A model generated the notes under the pieces. That model saw nothing but the letters and a program-made list of their open reading frames with translations, ran no database searches and had not been told where the DNA came from. From Plutella xylostella (Eukaryota; Arthropoda; Insecta; Lepidoptera; Plutellidae): a stretch of DNA of 64,000 nucleotides. The DNA is taken from assembly GCF_932276165.1 (NCBI RefSeq), contig NC_064012.1:10423501-10487500 (forward strand). Reading direction: 5' to 3'. The translations under genes were made by a program, and so were the position numbers. This document shows, in pieces, positions 45,786 to 57,600 of the stretch. Numbering within the stretch: position 1 is the first letter of the stretch; each line of letters begins with the position of its first letter.

Positions 45786-47354
45786 TTCTAGACCAGTGTT
45801 TTTCAACCTGTGGGTCGCGACCCCCTGGGGGGTCGCGAAGCTTCTGTAGGGGGGTCGCTAAAACCGGGACCGCCAAATAAAAACTGGGAACTTTAGTAAA
45901 AAAAACAATAAAGACAATTAGTATTAATTTATTAAGAAAGACTCTTACTTTAAAAATACTTTTACTTAAAATTTTCTTGAATGCAAAGGCTGAGCTAGTT
46001 TTGGTACAATAGACCACATCCGTGCACAGTAATGCAGATTACACAGAAGACCGAAGAGCATTATCAGCCTCTGTATCTAGCCTTTGTGGACTATGAAAAC
46101 GAGCGACTGCGAGACATGGGCAATTTTGGAAGCGTTGCAGAGATTTCAAATCGACTGGCGCTATATCGAGGAGTTGAGGAGTCTTTATGATGCCGCTGGA
46201 CAATGGACATGGCATATGTATAAATGGCGAGTACATGTCACACCACTCTGCTTCGCGGACGACATCGTTATTATGGCAGAATCTCTGCAGGATGATGAAA
46301 GTGGCCTAAATACTGCTTCCCAACGTGTAGGCTTCGGGGTATAAATTTGGACAAGACGAAAGTCATGTACAATGCTCACATCGAACGGGAGCCCGTGATC
46401 GTTGGTGAGGCAACAATCGAAATTGTGCAAGAATATGTCTACCTCGGGCAGACTATTCGGCCAGGCAGAAGCAACTTCGTCAAGGAGGCTGCAAGGCGCA
46501 TCCAACTGGGTTGGGCTGCATTCGGAAAAATTCGTCAGCATATATTCTCCTTGGCCATCCCTCAGAGCCTGAAAACTAAATATTTCAACCAGTGCGTCCT
46601 GCCAGTGATGAAGTATGGTGCAGAGACGTGGGCACTGACTGACGGCAGGACTAGTCCACCGATTTAAAGTCGCTCAGCGTGCTATAGAGAGAGCTATGCT
46701 TGGGGTTTCTCTGATAAATCGTATCAGAAATTAGGTTTTCCGTCAGTCAGAGGATTAAGATTACTAACATAGCTGTCAAAATATGCAAGCTGAAGTGGTA
46801 GTGAGCTGGTCATATCTGCTGAAAAACCGATAACCATTGGGGTAAACGAGTTCTCGAGTAGAGACCACGAATAGGCAAACGTAGCGTGGCAGGCCTTCCT
46901 CCTGGTTCAAAGACGACGACCACAAGTATAATTTTTTTTGTAAAGCTATGTAGGTATTTTGTCTTTTTATTTTCAATTGATCCTTGAAAACTTTTATTCA
47001 AGATATTTAAATGCTCAAAAAAGTCTAAAAGAAAAAGCTAATTTCGAAAAAGAAATTCCGGGTCGCAATGGCATTAGTCGTACGTACCTACTCGTATGTA
47101 CATGGCCACACGTATCCCATGTGTGTAATTGTAAAATAATGTGTTTTTAAATCCGATAAGTATGTACTACTTCGAATGTTAATCATGGAGACCATAAATA
47201 CGTAGTATGGAATTGTATGGAATGAATATTGGTAATACTGTAACATACACATACATACATGATAAAAAACCAAAAGGGTCAAGGGGGCCGCGAAATATTT
47301 TTTTATACCAGGGGGGTCGCGTCATGAAAAAGGTTGAAAAACACTGTTCTAGAC
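45786..47354. mobile_element. hAT element (45794-47346) with perfect 8-bp TSD, carrying RTE debris
   Basis: The element is 1,553 bp between flanking copies of TTCTAGAC (45786-45793 and 47347-47354), an exact 8-bp duplication as made by hAT transposases. Its ends share the 16-bp inverted repeat CAGTGTTTTTCAACCT, followed by partly paired GTCGCGACCCCC-type sequence. No hAT transposase remains. Most of the interior from about 46030 to 46945 is a decayed RTE-type reverse transcriptase in plus orientation, so the DNA element either received or carried that sequence. Confidence 0.87.
46030..46945 (+). pseudogene. RTE-type reverse transcriptase remnant inside hAT element
   Basis: Pieces of an RTE RT in order: L-A-F-V-D-Y-E before 46100, then an internal loss, F-A-D-D-I-V-I-M at about 46253-46276, a frameshift at about 46340, then M-D-K-T-K-V-M-Y, E-Y-V-Y-L-G-Q-T-I, and V-M-K-Y-G-A-E-T-W to about 46640. 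Beyond that, broken fragments resemble the family's C-terminal W-G-K-R-V-L-E and G-R-P region up to about 46945. The conserved Q-G-D block between the first Asp and FADD is deleted. It is a different and more decayed RTE lineage than the 30.8-33.4 kb copy. Confidence 0.75.
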
Positions 47355-50300
47355 TAATTGTTGTTTTGTTGCTTCGCCTGCACTCTGCCAACTTTTTTCT
47401 CTTCTTTGTAGACGCATTCTTATTAAATATCTGTAGTTGTGATGGTCAAGAAGTACATACCGGCTGCCTTTTAGTAAAAGTTCTTTAATATTCACTATGA
47501 CAGTTTTCCCTTATTTAGGTATAATCTCTGCTTCCTTATAACAGTTTGTATTTGAATATGTTTATTATTCAGGATTCAGATCGATTGAATATTTTATTTA
47601 GGGCAGTTAGGTCATTTCCATTGTTTAATAACCGGCCGTTTATGTCCGTCAAGAGTTAGGTAGGTACACTTCTGAAACTTTAAAGGAGACAAGGCTTTTA
47701 TGGCGCCACGACCGACACGGGCAACTGATGATTTGTACAATTTCAGAAATCATTTTTTTATTTTTAAATTTAGTTAGTATTGCAGCAGCAGTAGGGAAAT
47801 TAAAATGATTGTATACTTTTGTGTCTTCAGAAACGCTGTTTACTAGGTTTTAATAGTTATCATCCTTATAACAAGTAACATAACAGTAACATAAGGTGTG
47901 TTCGATTAGTAGGTATTTTTGCCGCTTCATCGGATGCAATTAGTAGTTGAAATAATCGATTCTATACATATTTACAACGCAACTCACGTTGTACCGAGTT
48001 AATAAGTAATCTACTTATAAAAAAAAGACAAATTGCTTTCTTATTTCCAAATTTGAAGTCAAATGAATAGGTTAGTGAGGCATTTCATATAAATTCAACA
48101 TAAGTTACATGACACAAGGCATCCAAATTTATCTTCAGCCAGTAATCTTTCCATGGTGAACACATAACATGACATGATTCGAATACCTTAATCGAATTCT
48201 TGTATTATCTAAATTTTATTTTATATCGCAAATAATCGCCATCCCAACTGCCTTGTACTTAATTAAAAACTTTCCCTAATCTAAGTAGATTAATGAGTAA
48301 AATACTAATATAAATTACACCTGTAGGCAAATCTACTCTTAGATACACTGGTACAGCCCACCTACAAAATGCCTGTCATCAATTATGAATATCGATCGTC
48401 AAAGAAATAATATTGTTTACAGACAGACAGATAGACAGACAGACAAAGTTACTTTCGCATTTATAATATTAGTTAGGAAGTTAGGATGTGTGGTATGGTC
48501 ACACTTAGGTAAATAGGTATAATAACCCTGCTTAGGTTAGAAACGAACTTTACTGAAACAACATTTATAAATACCTATGTAATTCTTCAATCCAAACAAT
48601 AAGTAGGAAAAATACTTGTCCCGTGGATATTTCAATTAACGTTTATTGTAATTAAAAAAGTAAGTTAAAATATGAAAGCATTAGCTGGGAAGAGTAATTA
48701 ATAGCGGCGATAAGAGCCGTTTTTACTATTGGCTATGTTTGATTAATTAATTCCTGTTAAAGTCAGATAAGCCGGGCTAAACTGTGGCTTGCCTTCAACA
48801 TAATGCGGGACCATTTTCAGTTTTCTACCGCTTCTAAAAAGAGAGGTGTTTAAAGTTTGACTTGAGTATCTTTGTATGCCGGTGTCGGCATTTAAAAGAG
48901 TATATTTCGTGGGTTAGTTGTCGCAAACAGTCTAGATCCTAGATTGAGAGTTTTGTTCCATCAAATACCTATTATGTTTCTCAGTTTGAAAGTCATTCAG
49001 TCATTTCTTAAGTAGGAAGGTATACAAAAAATCGTCTAGGTTCTTATCTTCAGTTAGGTATTATTTGCATACATTATTTTTACAGACGTCATTTGTGCCA
49101 CACAAAAAATACTATCGCTTTGTAATCGCTTATGAATTAGCCAGCCGCGTTGAGACGTTAAATAACCCCTAACCCAGACATAGAAACGCGAGCCGCGATA
49201 CATTTCCAATCGAATTATGTAATCGAATGCATAAAACATACAGATGCGTCGCAGGATGTCGTCTCGGCACAACATTATAATTTCATATATGGATTGAACC
49301 TACAAGAGCAGTCTCTGGCATATTATTTTCATTTATTCAATGTCCAGCCGGCTTGCGCAAGAGTTTTCGGTCCGTTTTATTCTTATTTGTTGTCACAGTC
49401 TCAATGATGTTGAACCGCAACATGTCTAATGAAATAAGTGAGCGGGATATAGCCTGATATAGGTATGCAGTGACCGATCATGTAGAATTTGATTAAATTG
49501 TACTGTATCGGATCTGGATTCATCATCGCATCATCACAACCCATCACGTCCCCACTGTGCTAGCAGCATGTGCTGGGGCACGGGACTCCTTCCAATGAAG
49601 AAAGGGTTTTAGGCCTTAATCCACCACCCGGGCCTAGTGCGGGTTGGTGGAGTGGACCCCGACACAAGCTAGCTTGGGCTGAGAGGGTTAAGCACAACTA
49701 GAGTATGGAATGCAAGATTTGCATGGCAGAAACTGTAATTTGCGTAAATGATTTTCATTTGTATTTGAGTCATAAATTTTATTTAGGGCCAATACTTTTC
49801 ACGTGTTTTTTAATACGCATTACAGTCATTAAAACTATTAGTAAGCTTTATTAAATGGTTTGAATGATTCATCGTGAGTTGCGCCTAGGTGTAATGGTTA
49901 GATATAGGTACATACCCACGTAATACCTATAATTTAGGTAATATAGGTACCTATGGTTATTAAAGTAGTGATCCCGTCAAATTAGACACAATAGAGATCT
50001 ATTGTATCTCACTCTCAAGAAATATGGCGACGACGACAGCCAGAACGCAAAATTAAGTAAAGAAAAGATAACACACCTAATAAATACATACAAATTGAGA
50101 AGCTCCCTTTTCATTCTGTTCAAAAGCAACTATTTTTAAATCCTACATAAAAAATCGGGAAATAGATGTCAACCAATTCATTCTACTTCAAGCCATCTCT
50201 ACGCGCGCGTTACCCTATCATACTCACCCACGAGTCTCACACCCCGTCTAGTCCATAGCCAATAAATATTAGATGAACACAATGACGATGATATGATAAA

Positions 50301-52883
50301 TACTTAAATAATTAATATCGGCCATGTCAGGCGTTTCATGTCAATATTAGGTAGCTAATTAAGTATTATGTATATAATAATAAACAAAAATGGGTAATTC
50401 GTTGAACAACAACAAAGTGAATCAGACGTATGAAATTGGTATCTTTTTTATAACTTTTACCGCTGGTTAACATGTAACTTTACTAGGTCTACAAGTCTAA
50501 AATTTAAAAATATAAAATAGCTAACCTAAATTGGACCGTAAACAATTATATTGCGTTTAAATACTCACATATCCTAATCTGTGCCAAAACAATTGTGGTC
50601 CAGGGCTCGTAAAGATAACGGTAATTATGTAGGCAAAGTATTGTTTAAGCAAAATGCTTGTGACTCATACCTACAAATAAATTAGTTTCTTTCTATACGT
50701 CCTTTGTTTTAAAATTTAAGTACTGTTAAGGTTTTTAAGTTTTCAAAAACAAACTTTTTTAAGGTTTTTCTCGCCACCTGCATTTTTTTTTTCAAAAGTG
50801 TAATGAATTATACTACTCGTATTTGCTAGAAACGGCACTAGTACCTATGTGTTGTATAACCATATTTAATTTTCCGACTTCTGACTCTTCTGACTTATTA
50901 ATACTTTGGTCAACTCTGTGAACGATGCACTTTTTTATTGAAACTAGTGAATTATAAGAGGATTACTGAATTTGCAAAAATCATCGACCATTTTCCGTAA
51001 AAAATTGTGGCGTTCCAGTTTAAATAAAAGCTATATTCCTATTCAACGGAGAAGAATACACGAGACTGTTATAAAAGTTTTGTTTCAAACTAGGTGCCAA
51101 TTCACATTTTTTCCATGTTAACTCGCTTACGGGTGGCATAGCATTTTTAGTAACTATGTAGGTACTAAGGTGAAGTAGAGAATTCGGTTCAATTATCTTT
51201 ATAATGTGATTTTCAAAATATATCTCAGTAATAAATTCATTTTCTTTTTTAACATTCATAAGTACCTACCTACACTTACATTCTACACAAATGTTAAATT
51301 CTTATCGCTTTGCAATGAATATTTTAATCACAAAATATTAAATATTGAATTTATGTGTTTCTGTAATTTATTATGAACGTAGCTTAGCGTGAAATTAAAA
51401 ATATTACTCAAATAAACTTCATTAATAATTTTAATTAAGCTCAAAACATAAAGTGTTACAGGAATTTTATTGGGAAGTAAATAACCTAGATACCTAGATA
51501 CCTAGAGGCAAGTTTTGTATTAATGGCTAGAAGGTACCGTAAGTTCGCTTTGCGGATGATAACATCATACCCTAGGTATCATAAAGTTAATTCTTAAGGA
51601 ACACAGTGAGAGCCAAAAAGCTTCAAGGCATAAAGGAGTGTTGTGTTGGCCACGTTTTTTACGTGACATAATTATTATTTTCATTCCTTTACTGAAACCA
51701 AAGGTGTTCTACAACTTGGTCCTGCCGGTCCTATGTGACCTGCGCCGATGACATAAGAAGGCCGAGGAAATAGTTGTACTTCTTGAGAGGTATCAGTCCA
51801 GCAGTAGACAATCATTGTACCTATGATGGACGATGACCGTGTACCTCTGTCTAGCCAATGCAAGCAATGAACTTTAGGACAAGGCGTCGGTATTTATGTT
51901 ATGGTAATCGTTGACATCGCCGCTTAATGCAGAAGTTGCATCTGCATGCATGAACTAGTGGTGAGCTACAGTCCGCAACGTGAATGGCCGATTGATAAAA
52001 GATTCGATATTTAAAATTCATTACTGTTGCGCGTCAGGAGAGGTCGATGAACTTCGCCTTGAGATTATCTCAGGGCAGGGATACGGTAATGATGGGATGT
52101 AAAACGGTGTTCAGGTCGGTATTTTTTATTAGTTAACTACTGCCGGTGTTCTGTGTGTTAGAGGAGCCTATTTGCTATTTTTTATAAGCGGACAGCAGAT
52201 ATAAAGAATAACAGAAGAAAATTTTTCAAATAAAGAAGTGTTAATCCACTTCTGTGAAAAACAGCTTTCGTAAATGTTATAGTACAGCGATGAGTAAAAC
52301 AATCCTTGGCAACCCGGAGCATCGTTATCTAATATAATTTGTCTCACACAAATAGACACCGGCCATTCTCTTTATTCTGAATAACCCAGAATAAACACAT
52401 TTATCTGCTCTATTCTTTAATATTAAAGTTGGATTAGTTGATAGTGAGTTCTGTGTAAATGTTAATTTCTACATTGCACAATTGTCAATATTTCCATATT
52501 ACACCTCGAGATGTATTTTTAACGTATAGGTAATATAATAAGGTTTTATAAAAATATTATTGCGGATTTTATTATTTTCTCTAACATAAAATATTGATTA
52601 TTTAAGACAATCGTCGTTGATAAAAAATACTTAGCAGTAGCATAAAACAAGATTTTAAATGCTACCGACCACAAAGCTGATACATCTGAACAAAAAAAAA
52701 TACTATTTACTTGTTTTTTAAATGCAACATTTGGCAACCCTGACTAGTAGAAGTAGATTAGACCTCCGCCTTACGAAGTTTCGGCCGAGTCACGTGGGCG
52801 TCGTGTGAGTAACTACACCCTAACTAATTGATTATGACAAAGTTCCTAACTGTAGTATTGATATGTTGCTAACTTACTTGTGC
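47355..52883. other. Presumed intron, gene-free
   Basis: No exon or RNA gene is recognised. At 48420-48485 a reversed Helitron-like head is fused to an (AGAC)n run. At 49525-49690 a degraded interspersed repeat contains CCCACTGTGCTAGCAG, GGGTTTTAGGCC and GTGCGGGTTGGTGGA, as common in Lepidoptera. Everything else is AT-rich and unremarkable. Confidence 0.45.
49525..49690 (+). repeat. Lepidopteran interspersed repeat fragment
   Basis: GGGCACGGGACTCCTTCCAA, AAGAAAGGGTTTTAGGCCTT and AGTGCGGGTTGGTGGA occur in this order in a dispersed repeat I recognise from moth genomes. The element class is not clear from this fragment. Confidence 0.45.
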
Positions 52884-52887
52884 TTAC
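52884..52887. repeat. Target-site duplication of LTR element, left (TTAC)
   Basis: TTAC directly before the left LTR is repeated directly after the right LTR at 60060-60063. Four base pairs is within the usual range for Ty3/gypsy-type integrases. Confidence 0.75.
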
Positions 52888-53238
52888 TATAAACAAAATT
52901 ATACCTTAACAGATGCTCAATAACACTGATGATAATTTGAGAGAAAGGAAGCAGATAAAGGCACCGAATCACCAACTAACAATAATAAATTGCAATTTTC
53001 AATCCAACCAAACAATCTGTCGTTTCTATTTTCTTTTCTAAGATGGCCGGCACCGGATCTCACTTCCTCTTTCGAATCACAGACAAACCATAGACAATGA
53101 GCGATTGCTCCGTTCCAGCTATACTCTGGTCAATCCCAGATCTCAGAATAATAGCTAAATTACAATAAGATCATTATAATGGAAAATAGTGTTACTTATT
53201 TAATACAAGAATAGTATTTAAAAATGTAAACGCTAACA
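52888..53238 (-). repeat. 3' LTR
   Basis: 351 bp, base-for-base the same as 59709-60059 by direct comparison, with no indel. On the element strand it begins TGTTAGCG and ends TTTGTTTATA, so it has the usual TG start but not a CA end. Confidence 0.93.
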
Positions 53239-53679
53239 GTCGGCCGTCCTGTTATTAGGAATGTCCCCATTCCCTGTCGGCCATTCGAACGCAAGCTAAA
53301 AACTTCTAATTTGTTAACAAACCAAATGAATCAACTAAATTATACTTAAGCCTATTAATTTAGTTACTAATATATGCGTTATTCTCAAGTGCCCTTAGCA
53401 AACATTGAAACACAATCTTCTCTGAGAAATATTTAAAAATAGGACTAAACGAAGTTCCTAGATAATTAAATTTGTAAACCATATTCCGGTTGTTCTTATG
53501 GATGTGATGCTGCTACGCTGCATTCGTTGTTGCTCGGAGAATCTGAAATAGTACCACATATGCGATTAGAAAAAAAATGATATTAATTCGTACAAATAGA
53601 CAATTTAAACATTGATTACTAAATTTTTATTTTATTTTTATTTATTATAAGATAAATGTTGGGCTATCTTAAAGTGAAA

Positions 53680-53795
53680 GAAGATACTCCGGCTAGAGAG
53701 CCGGTGGAAAGCTATAAATGGCATCCAGTGGCGAACTTTAGGAGGGGTCCACGTCCAGCAGTGGACTCGTATAGGCTGATGATGATGATGATTGT
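53680..53795 (+). repeat. RTE-like 3' tail fragment within the LTR element
   Basis: GCATCCAGTGGCG, then CCAGCAGTGGACT and TATAGGCTGATGATGATGATG, form the tail common to RTE-type elements of Lepidoptera. A homologous fragment in reverse lies at 60253-60400, outside the LTR element. Because the LTRs are identical, this fragment probably was already part of the LTR element before it inserted here. Confidence 0.6.
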
Positions 53796-53880
53796 GATGA
53801 GAAAGAGTGATATTATAATAAAAATGTCATAAAACAGGAGTAAAGGCTTAGTTTACGTTAAAAAAAATGTCACTAGTATT

Positions 53881-54170
53881 GTGGGTACCGCTTGTGCTTC
53901 GGCATACCAGTCACAACCCAGTGTGAGTACCGCTTGCACATCGGCATACCAGCCACATATACTCGGACAACATACTTACTCTTTATCAGATAAATAGTAT
54001 AGTGGGTACCGCTTGTGCTTCGGCATACCATTCACAACCCAGTGTGAGCACCGCTTGCACTTCGGCATACCAGCCACTATATACTAATTATCATTAGGTG
54101 AGCACCGCTTGTGCTTCGGCATACCATTCACATCCTAGTGTGAGCACCGCTTGCACTTCGGCATACCTTT
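53881..54170. repeat. Six-unit array arranged as three 42-bp doublets
   Basis: Units built on ACCGCTTGTGCTTCGGCATA start at 53881, 53923, 54002, 54044, 54098 and 54140, giving spacings of 42, 79, 42, 54 and 42. The first member of each doublet has CTTGTGCTTCGG and the second has CTTGCACWTCGG, so the pair itself is the repeating unit. It lies between the stop codon and the 3' LTR. Confidence 0.85.
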
Positions 54171-54696
54171 CACCTTTTATTATAACATTATTAAAGTGTG
54201 CTAACCGTCTTCATATATCAGATCAATATATATCAGAACAATACTGTTCGGCCAGCCATTCTCCTTATACATTTATAATCTTGTTTTCATATGTAATATA
54301 TTCCAATTCTTCTGCTTTATATATGATATTCTTGTATCATCATTTATTATTATAACAATTTAAATATCTTGATCTATTAAAACAATACTGTTCAGCCAGC
54401 GATTCTCATAATATGTATATATATATATAATGTAAGTATCTTCTTTCGATATTCTCATCATGTATTTCAATTCTTCAATTTTATTTCTTATATTATAATC
54501 ATCATCATCTTGTCTTCATATTAATCAACATTTTCTTTATAATTTATATTTAAACATTTTTATCCTAAAACAAAAAGAGGGATAGGAACAGGACAGTGTG
54601 TACAGGAAAAAGTCAGACTACGTTTATTTATTATTTATTTTTATTTATATTAAATTAAATTGTCCAGTCAATAAGTCAATAAGTATATAATGTCAG

Positions 54697-57600
54697 TCAC
54701 TGAGAATTGTCAGAGTCTCCTGAGCTTTCTGTTTCGTCTAAGCAATTTGATGTTATAACCGAGCCACTTGTGTCATCGCTATTGAACGTGATCCATTTTT
54801 TAAGATGATCCGCTGGATAAACACTTTTATATCCCCTTTTTGAAAACCCAGGTATACTTGTTATTTGGTATCGGTCGTTTTCCAAGACTGCAGTAATTTT
54901 ATATGGCCCTCGATATTTGGGTAGCAACTTTTTACTCTTACCATCCGCTGGGAGATTATGATTTGGGATCATGACAAGATCGCCTTCGTTAAAGAATTTA
55001 GTCGGTGCTCTGTTTTTATCGTAATGCTGTTTCATTTTTATCCTATTCTTCTCTAGATTTTCTTGAACAGTCATTTTGATTTTGTCCCTATCAGTTTCGT
55101 GTATCTTTCCATCTTGAAGAGCGTTCTGAATAATTCCCTGATTAGTACATGTGGTCCTTTTACCAAACACTATTTCTGATGGAGCTGTCCCCGTGCTCCT
55201 ATTAATGGTGTTGTTTAAACTCCATTGTACTTTTCCGATATGAGTATCCCATTCACGTTCGTCCAAACCGTGATTAGAAGCAGCCAGTGAATCCAAAATG
55301 GTACGATTATATCGTTCGATTTGACCATTAGCACGTGGGGTTGCTACGGCATTAAGAATGTGCTTAACACCAATGGCCTTTATGTAATCTTGGAACGACG
55401 TTGATGTGAAGCTTGTACCCCTATCAGATATGATAATCTTAGGACATCCAATGATGTCAAATATATCTTGCAAAATCTGAATTGTAGTTTTAGTTTTTAC
55501 ATTTTTAACGGCCCTGATGAAAATGAATTTGCTGAACCCATCTATCACTGCGAAAACATACGTATTACCGCTTTTACTTCTCACAAATGGACCTAGATGG
55601 TCCATATGGAGGGTATGGAATGGACTATTTCCTTTAGGGATTGGATGTAAATAACCGCTGCGCTTCGAGGTCGAGGATTTGTTGTAGGCACAATTGAGAC
55701 AAGCTGAAACATATTTACGAATGAACCTATTCATTTTGGGGAACCAGAAATCTTGCTTTATTTTGTCTAAAGTCTTCTCTAATGAAAAGTGGCCTGACTC
55801 GTCGTGGTTCAATTGGCAAATCCTCCATCTCGCAGCATTCGGTACGACCCATTTTAGTGAAGTACCTACTTTTCTGTATAGTTTATTATCTTTGATCGTG
55901 TAATTATCTGTGATGTCTTTAATCTCTTTGTTACCTTGTTCCAGAATCGTTCTGATCAATTTTAACTTTGAATCGGTCATTTGCACAGTATGCAACCACT
56001 CTGAGGTATTTAGAGCATCAACTTTGAGGACGTCAAATTCGCGAGCTTCCGCCAAATTATCACTTTCATTGCACGGTAATGGGTTTCTGCTTAAAGCGTC
56101 AGCGTGTCTCATACTATCTCCCGGTTTGTACTCTATTGAAAAATTATACTCTTGCAGTAAGAGCCACCATCTCGCAATCCTCGGAACTAAGTCTCGTTTT
56201 GAAAGCGTGGACCTCAGTGCATTGCAGTCAGTGCAAACTTTAAAATTGAGTCCTATTAAATAGGTACGAAACTTTTTAAGACTAAAAACGACTGCAAGAG
56301 TCTCTAGTTCGTAGGAGTGCATAAATTGCTCATCTTTGGTAGTCTGCCTGCTGTAGTATGCAACTGGTCTCAATGGCGACTTTTCATCAGGTTTTTGCAG
56401 CAGAATTCCGCCAATACCCAATTTGCTCGCATCACAGTGAACTTCGGTTATGTAACTCGGGTCGTACAGAGCTAATAGTGGTCTCTCAACCAGTTTGCTT
56501 TTTAAAGTTTCAAAAGCTTTTATCTCGGTTTCACCCCACGACCATGGTGTGTTAGCTTTGGTGAGCGTAGTCAGAGGTCTTGCGATACTCGCGAAGTTTG
56601 GTATGAACCTGCGAAAGAAGCTGGCCAAGCCCACAAATTGCCGTATCTGATGAACGTTTGTAGGTGGGGGAAAGGAAGATACCGCGTCGATCTTCCTTTT
56701 TCCTGGCCTTAAACCATTGTTTGAAACCTCGTAACCTAAATAGTCTAAGCTGGTTTGAAAGAAATTACATTTTGTGATGTTCAAAGTGAGACCCGCTTCG
56801 CGTAGAGATTTTAGTATACGCCGTAACTTTTCTAAGCCGTCCTTAACTGTCGTCGCTGGTGAGAGCAAATCATCCATGTAAGGTATTGCTAAATCATATC
56901 TATCCTTTCCCAGTGCCTTATTGATCATGTGTTGGAAAACAGCAGGGGCATTGACTAGACCAAACGGCATTCTGGTATATTCGAAATGGCCATCTGGGGT
57001 AATAAAAGCTGTTATATGCCTTGACTCCTCACTCATGGGTATCTGATAATATCCAGATTTTAAATCAAGACTGGTAAAATATTTTTTACCATTCAGTCTA
57101 TCCAGCTGATCGTCGATCACTGGCATGGGATAAGAGTCCTTACTGGTTTTCGTTGATATGACTCGCAGATACCGCAGTAATTTATTCGGGCTCTTAAAGT
57201 TAGCGCCTTGTGCGTTTAGTCTTATATTGTTATCGTAGATTCCATGAATGATGCAATCTACAGCATCCTTGCCTTTAATATTACAGTGATTAACAAGTTT
57301 AGCTTTATCATAGAAGTATTCTTCTAATGTCTCCTCCCGGCGGCTCTTACGATCAAGCATTTCGGTTAATCTGTCTGCGTAATTTCTATCATCTGGGAAG
57401 TTCTTTAATAGCTTCCTTTGCCATTCGTTCCATGTTAAATCAACAGACGTAAGGCCCTCGTACCATCTACGGGCTAGGCCCGACAGTTTAGAAAGTGCGT
57501 GAAATATTTTCTGCTTTTCCGTCCATTTATACATAACCGCGATTTCATTGACCTTATTAAGCCATGCTCTTGTGGATTGGTTCTTTAGACTTGGGTCAAG

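Larger units (their letters stand above)
53239..54696 (-). other. 3' non-coding region of the LTR element
   Basis: No frame of note. It holds an RTE-tail-like fragment (53680-53795), the doublet array (53881-54170) and a duplicated 26-bp motif (54237-54262 and 54381-54407, starting AACAATACTGTTC). Confidence 0.6.

Noticed and set aside
53881..54170. CRISPR-like array
   Set aside because: Repeat spacing is irregular between doublets, the units are imperfect, and the location is inside a eukaryotic LTR element.
54098..54355. 85-codon plus-strand frame
   Set aside because: It is a translation of the doublet repeat array in the LTR element and of flanking AT-rich DNA.
53239..54696. env-like third frame of the LTR element
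   Set aside because: No long minus-strand frame, signal peptide or membrane segment exists between the pol stop and the 3' LTR.
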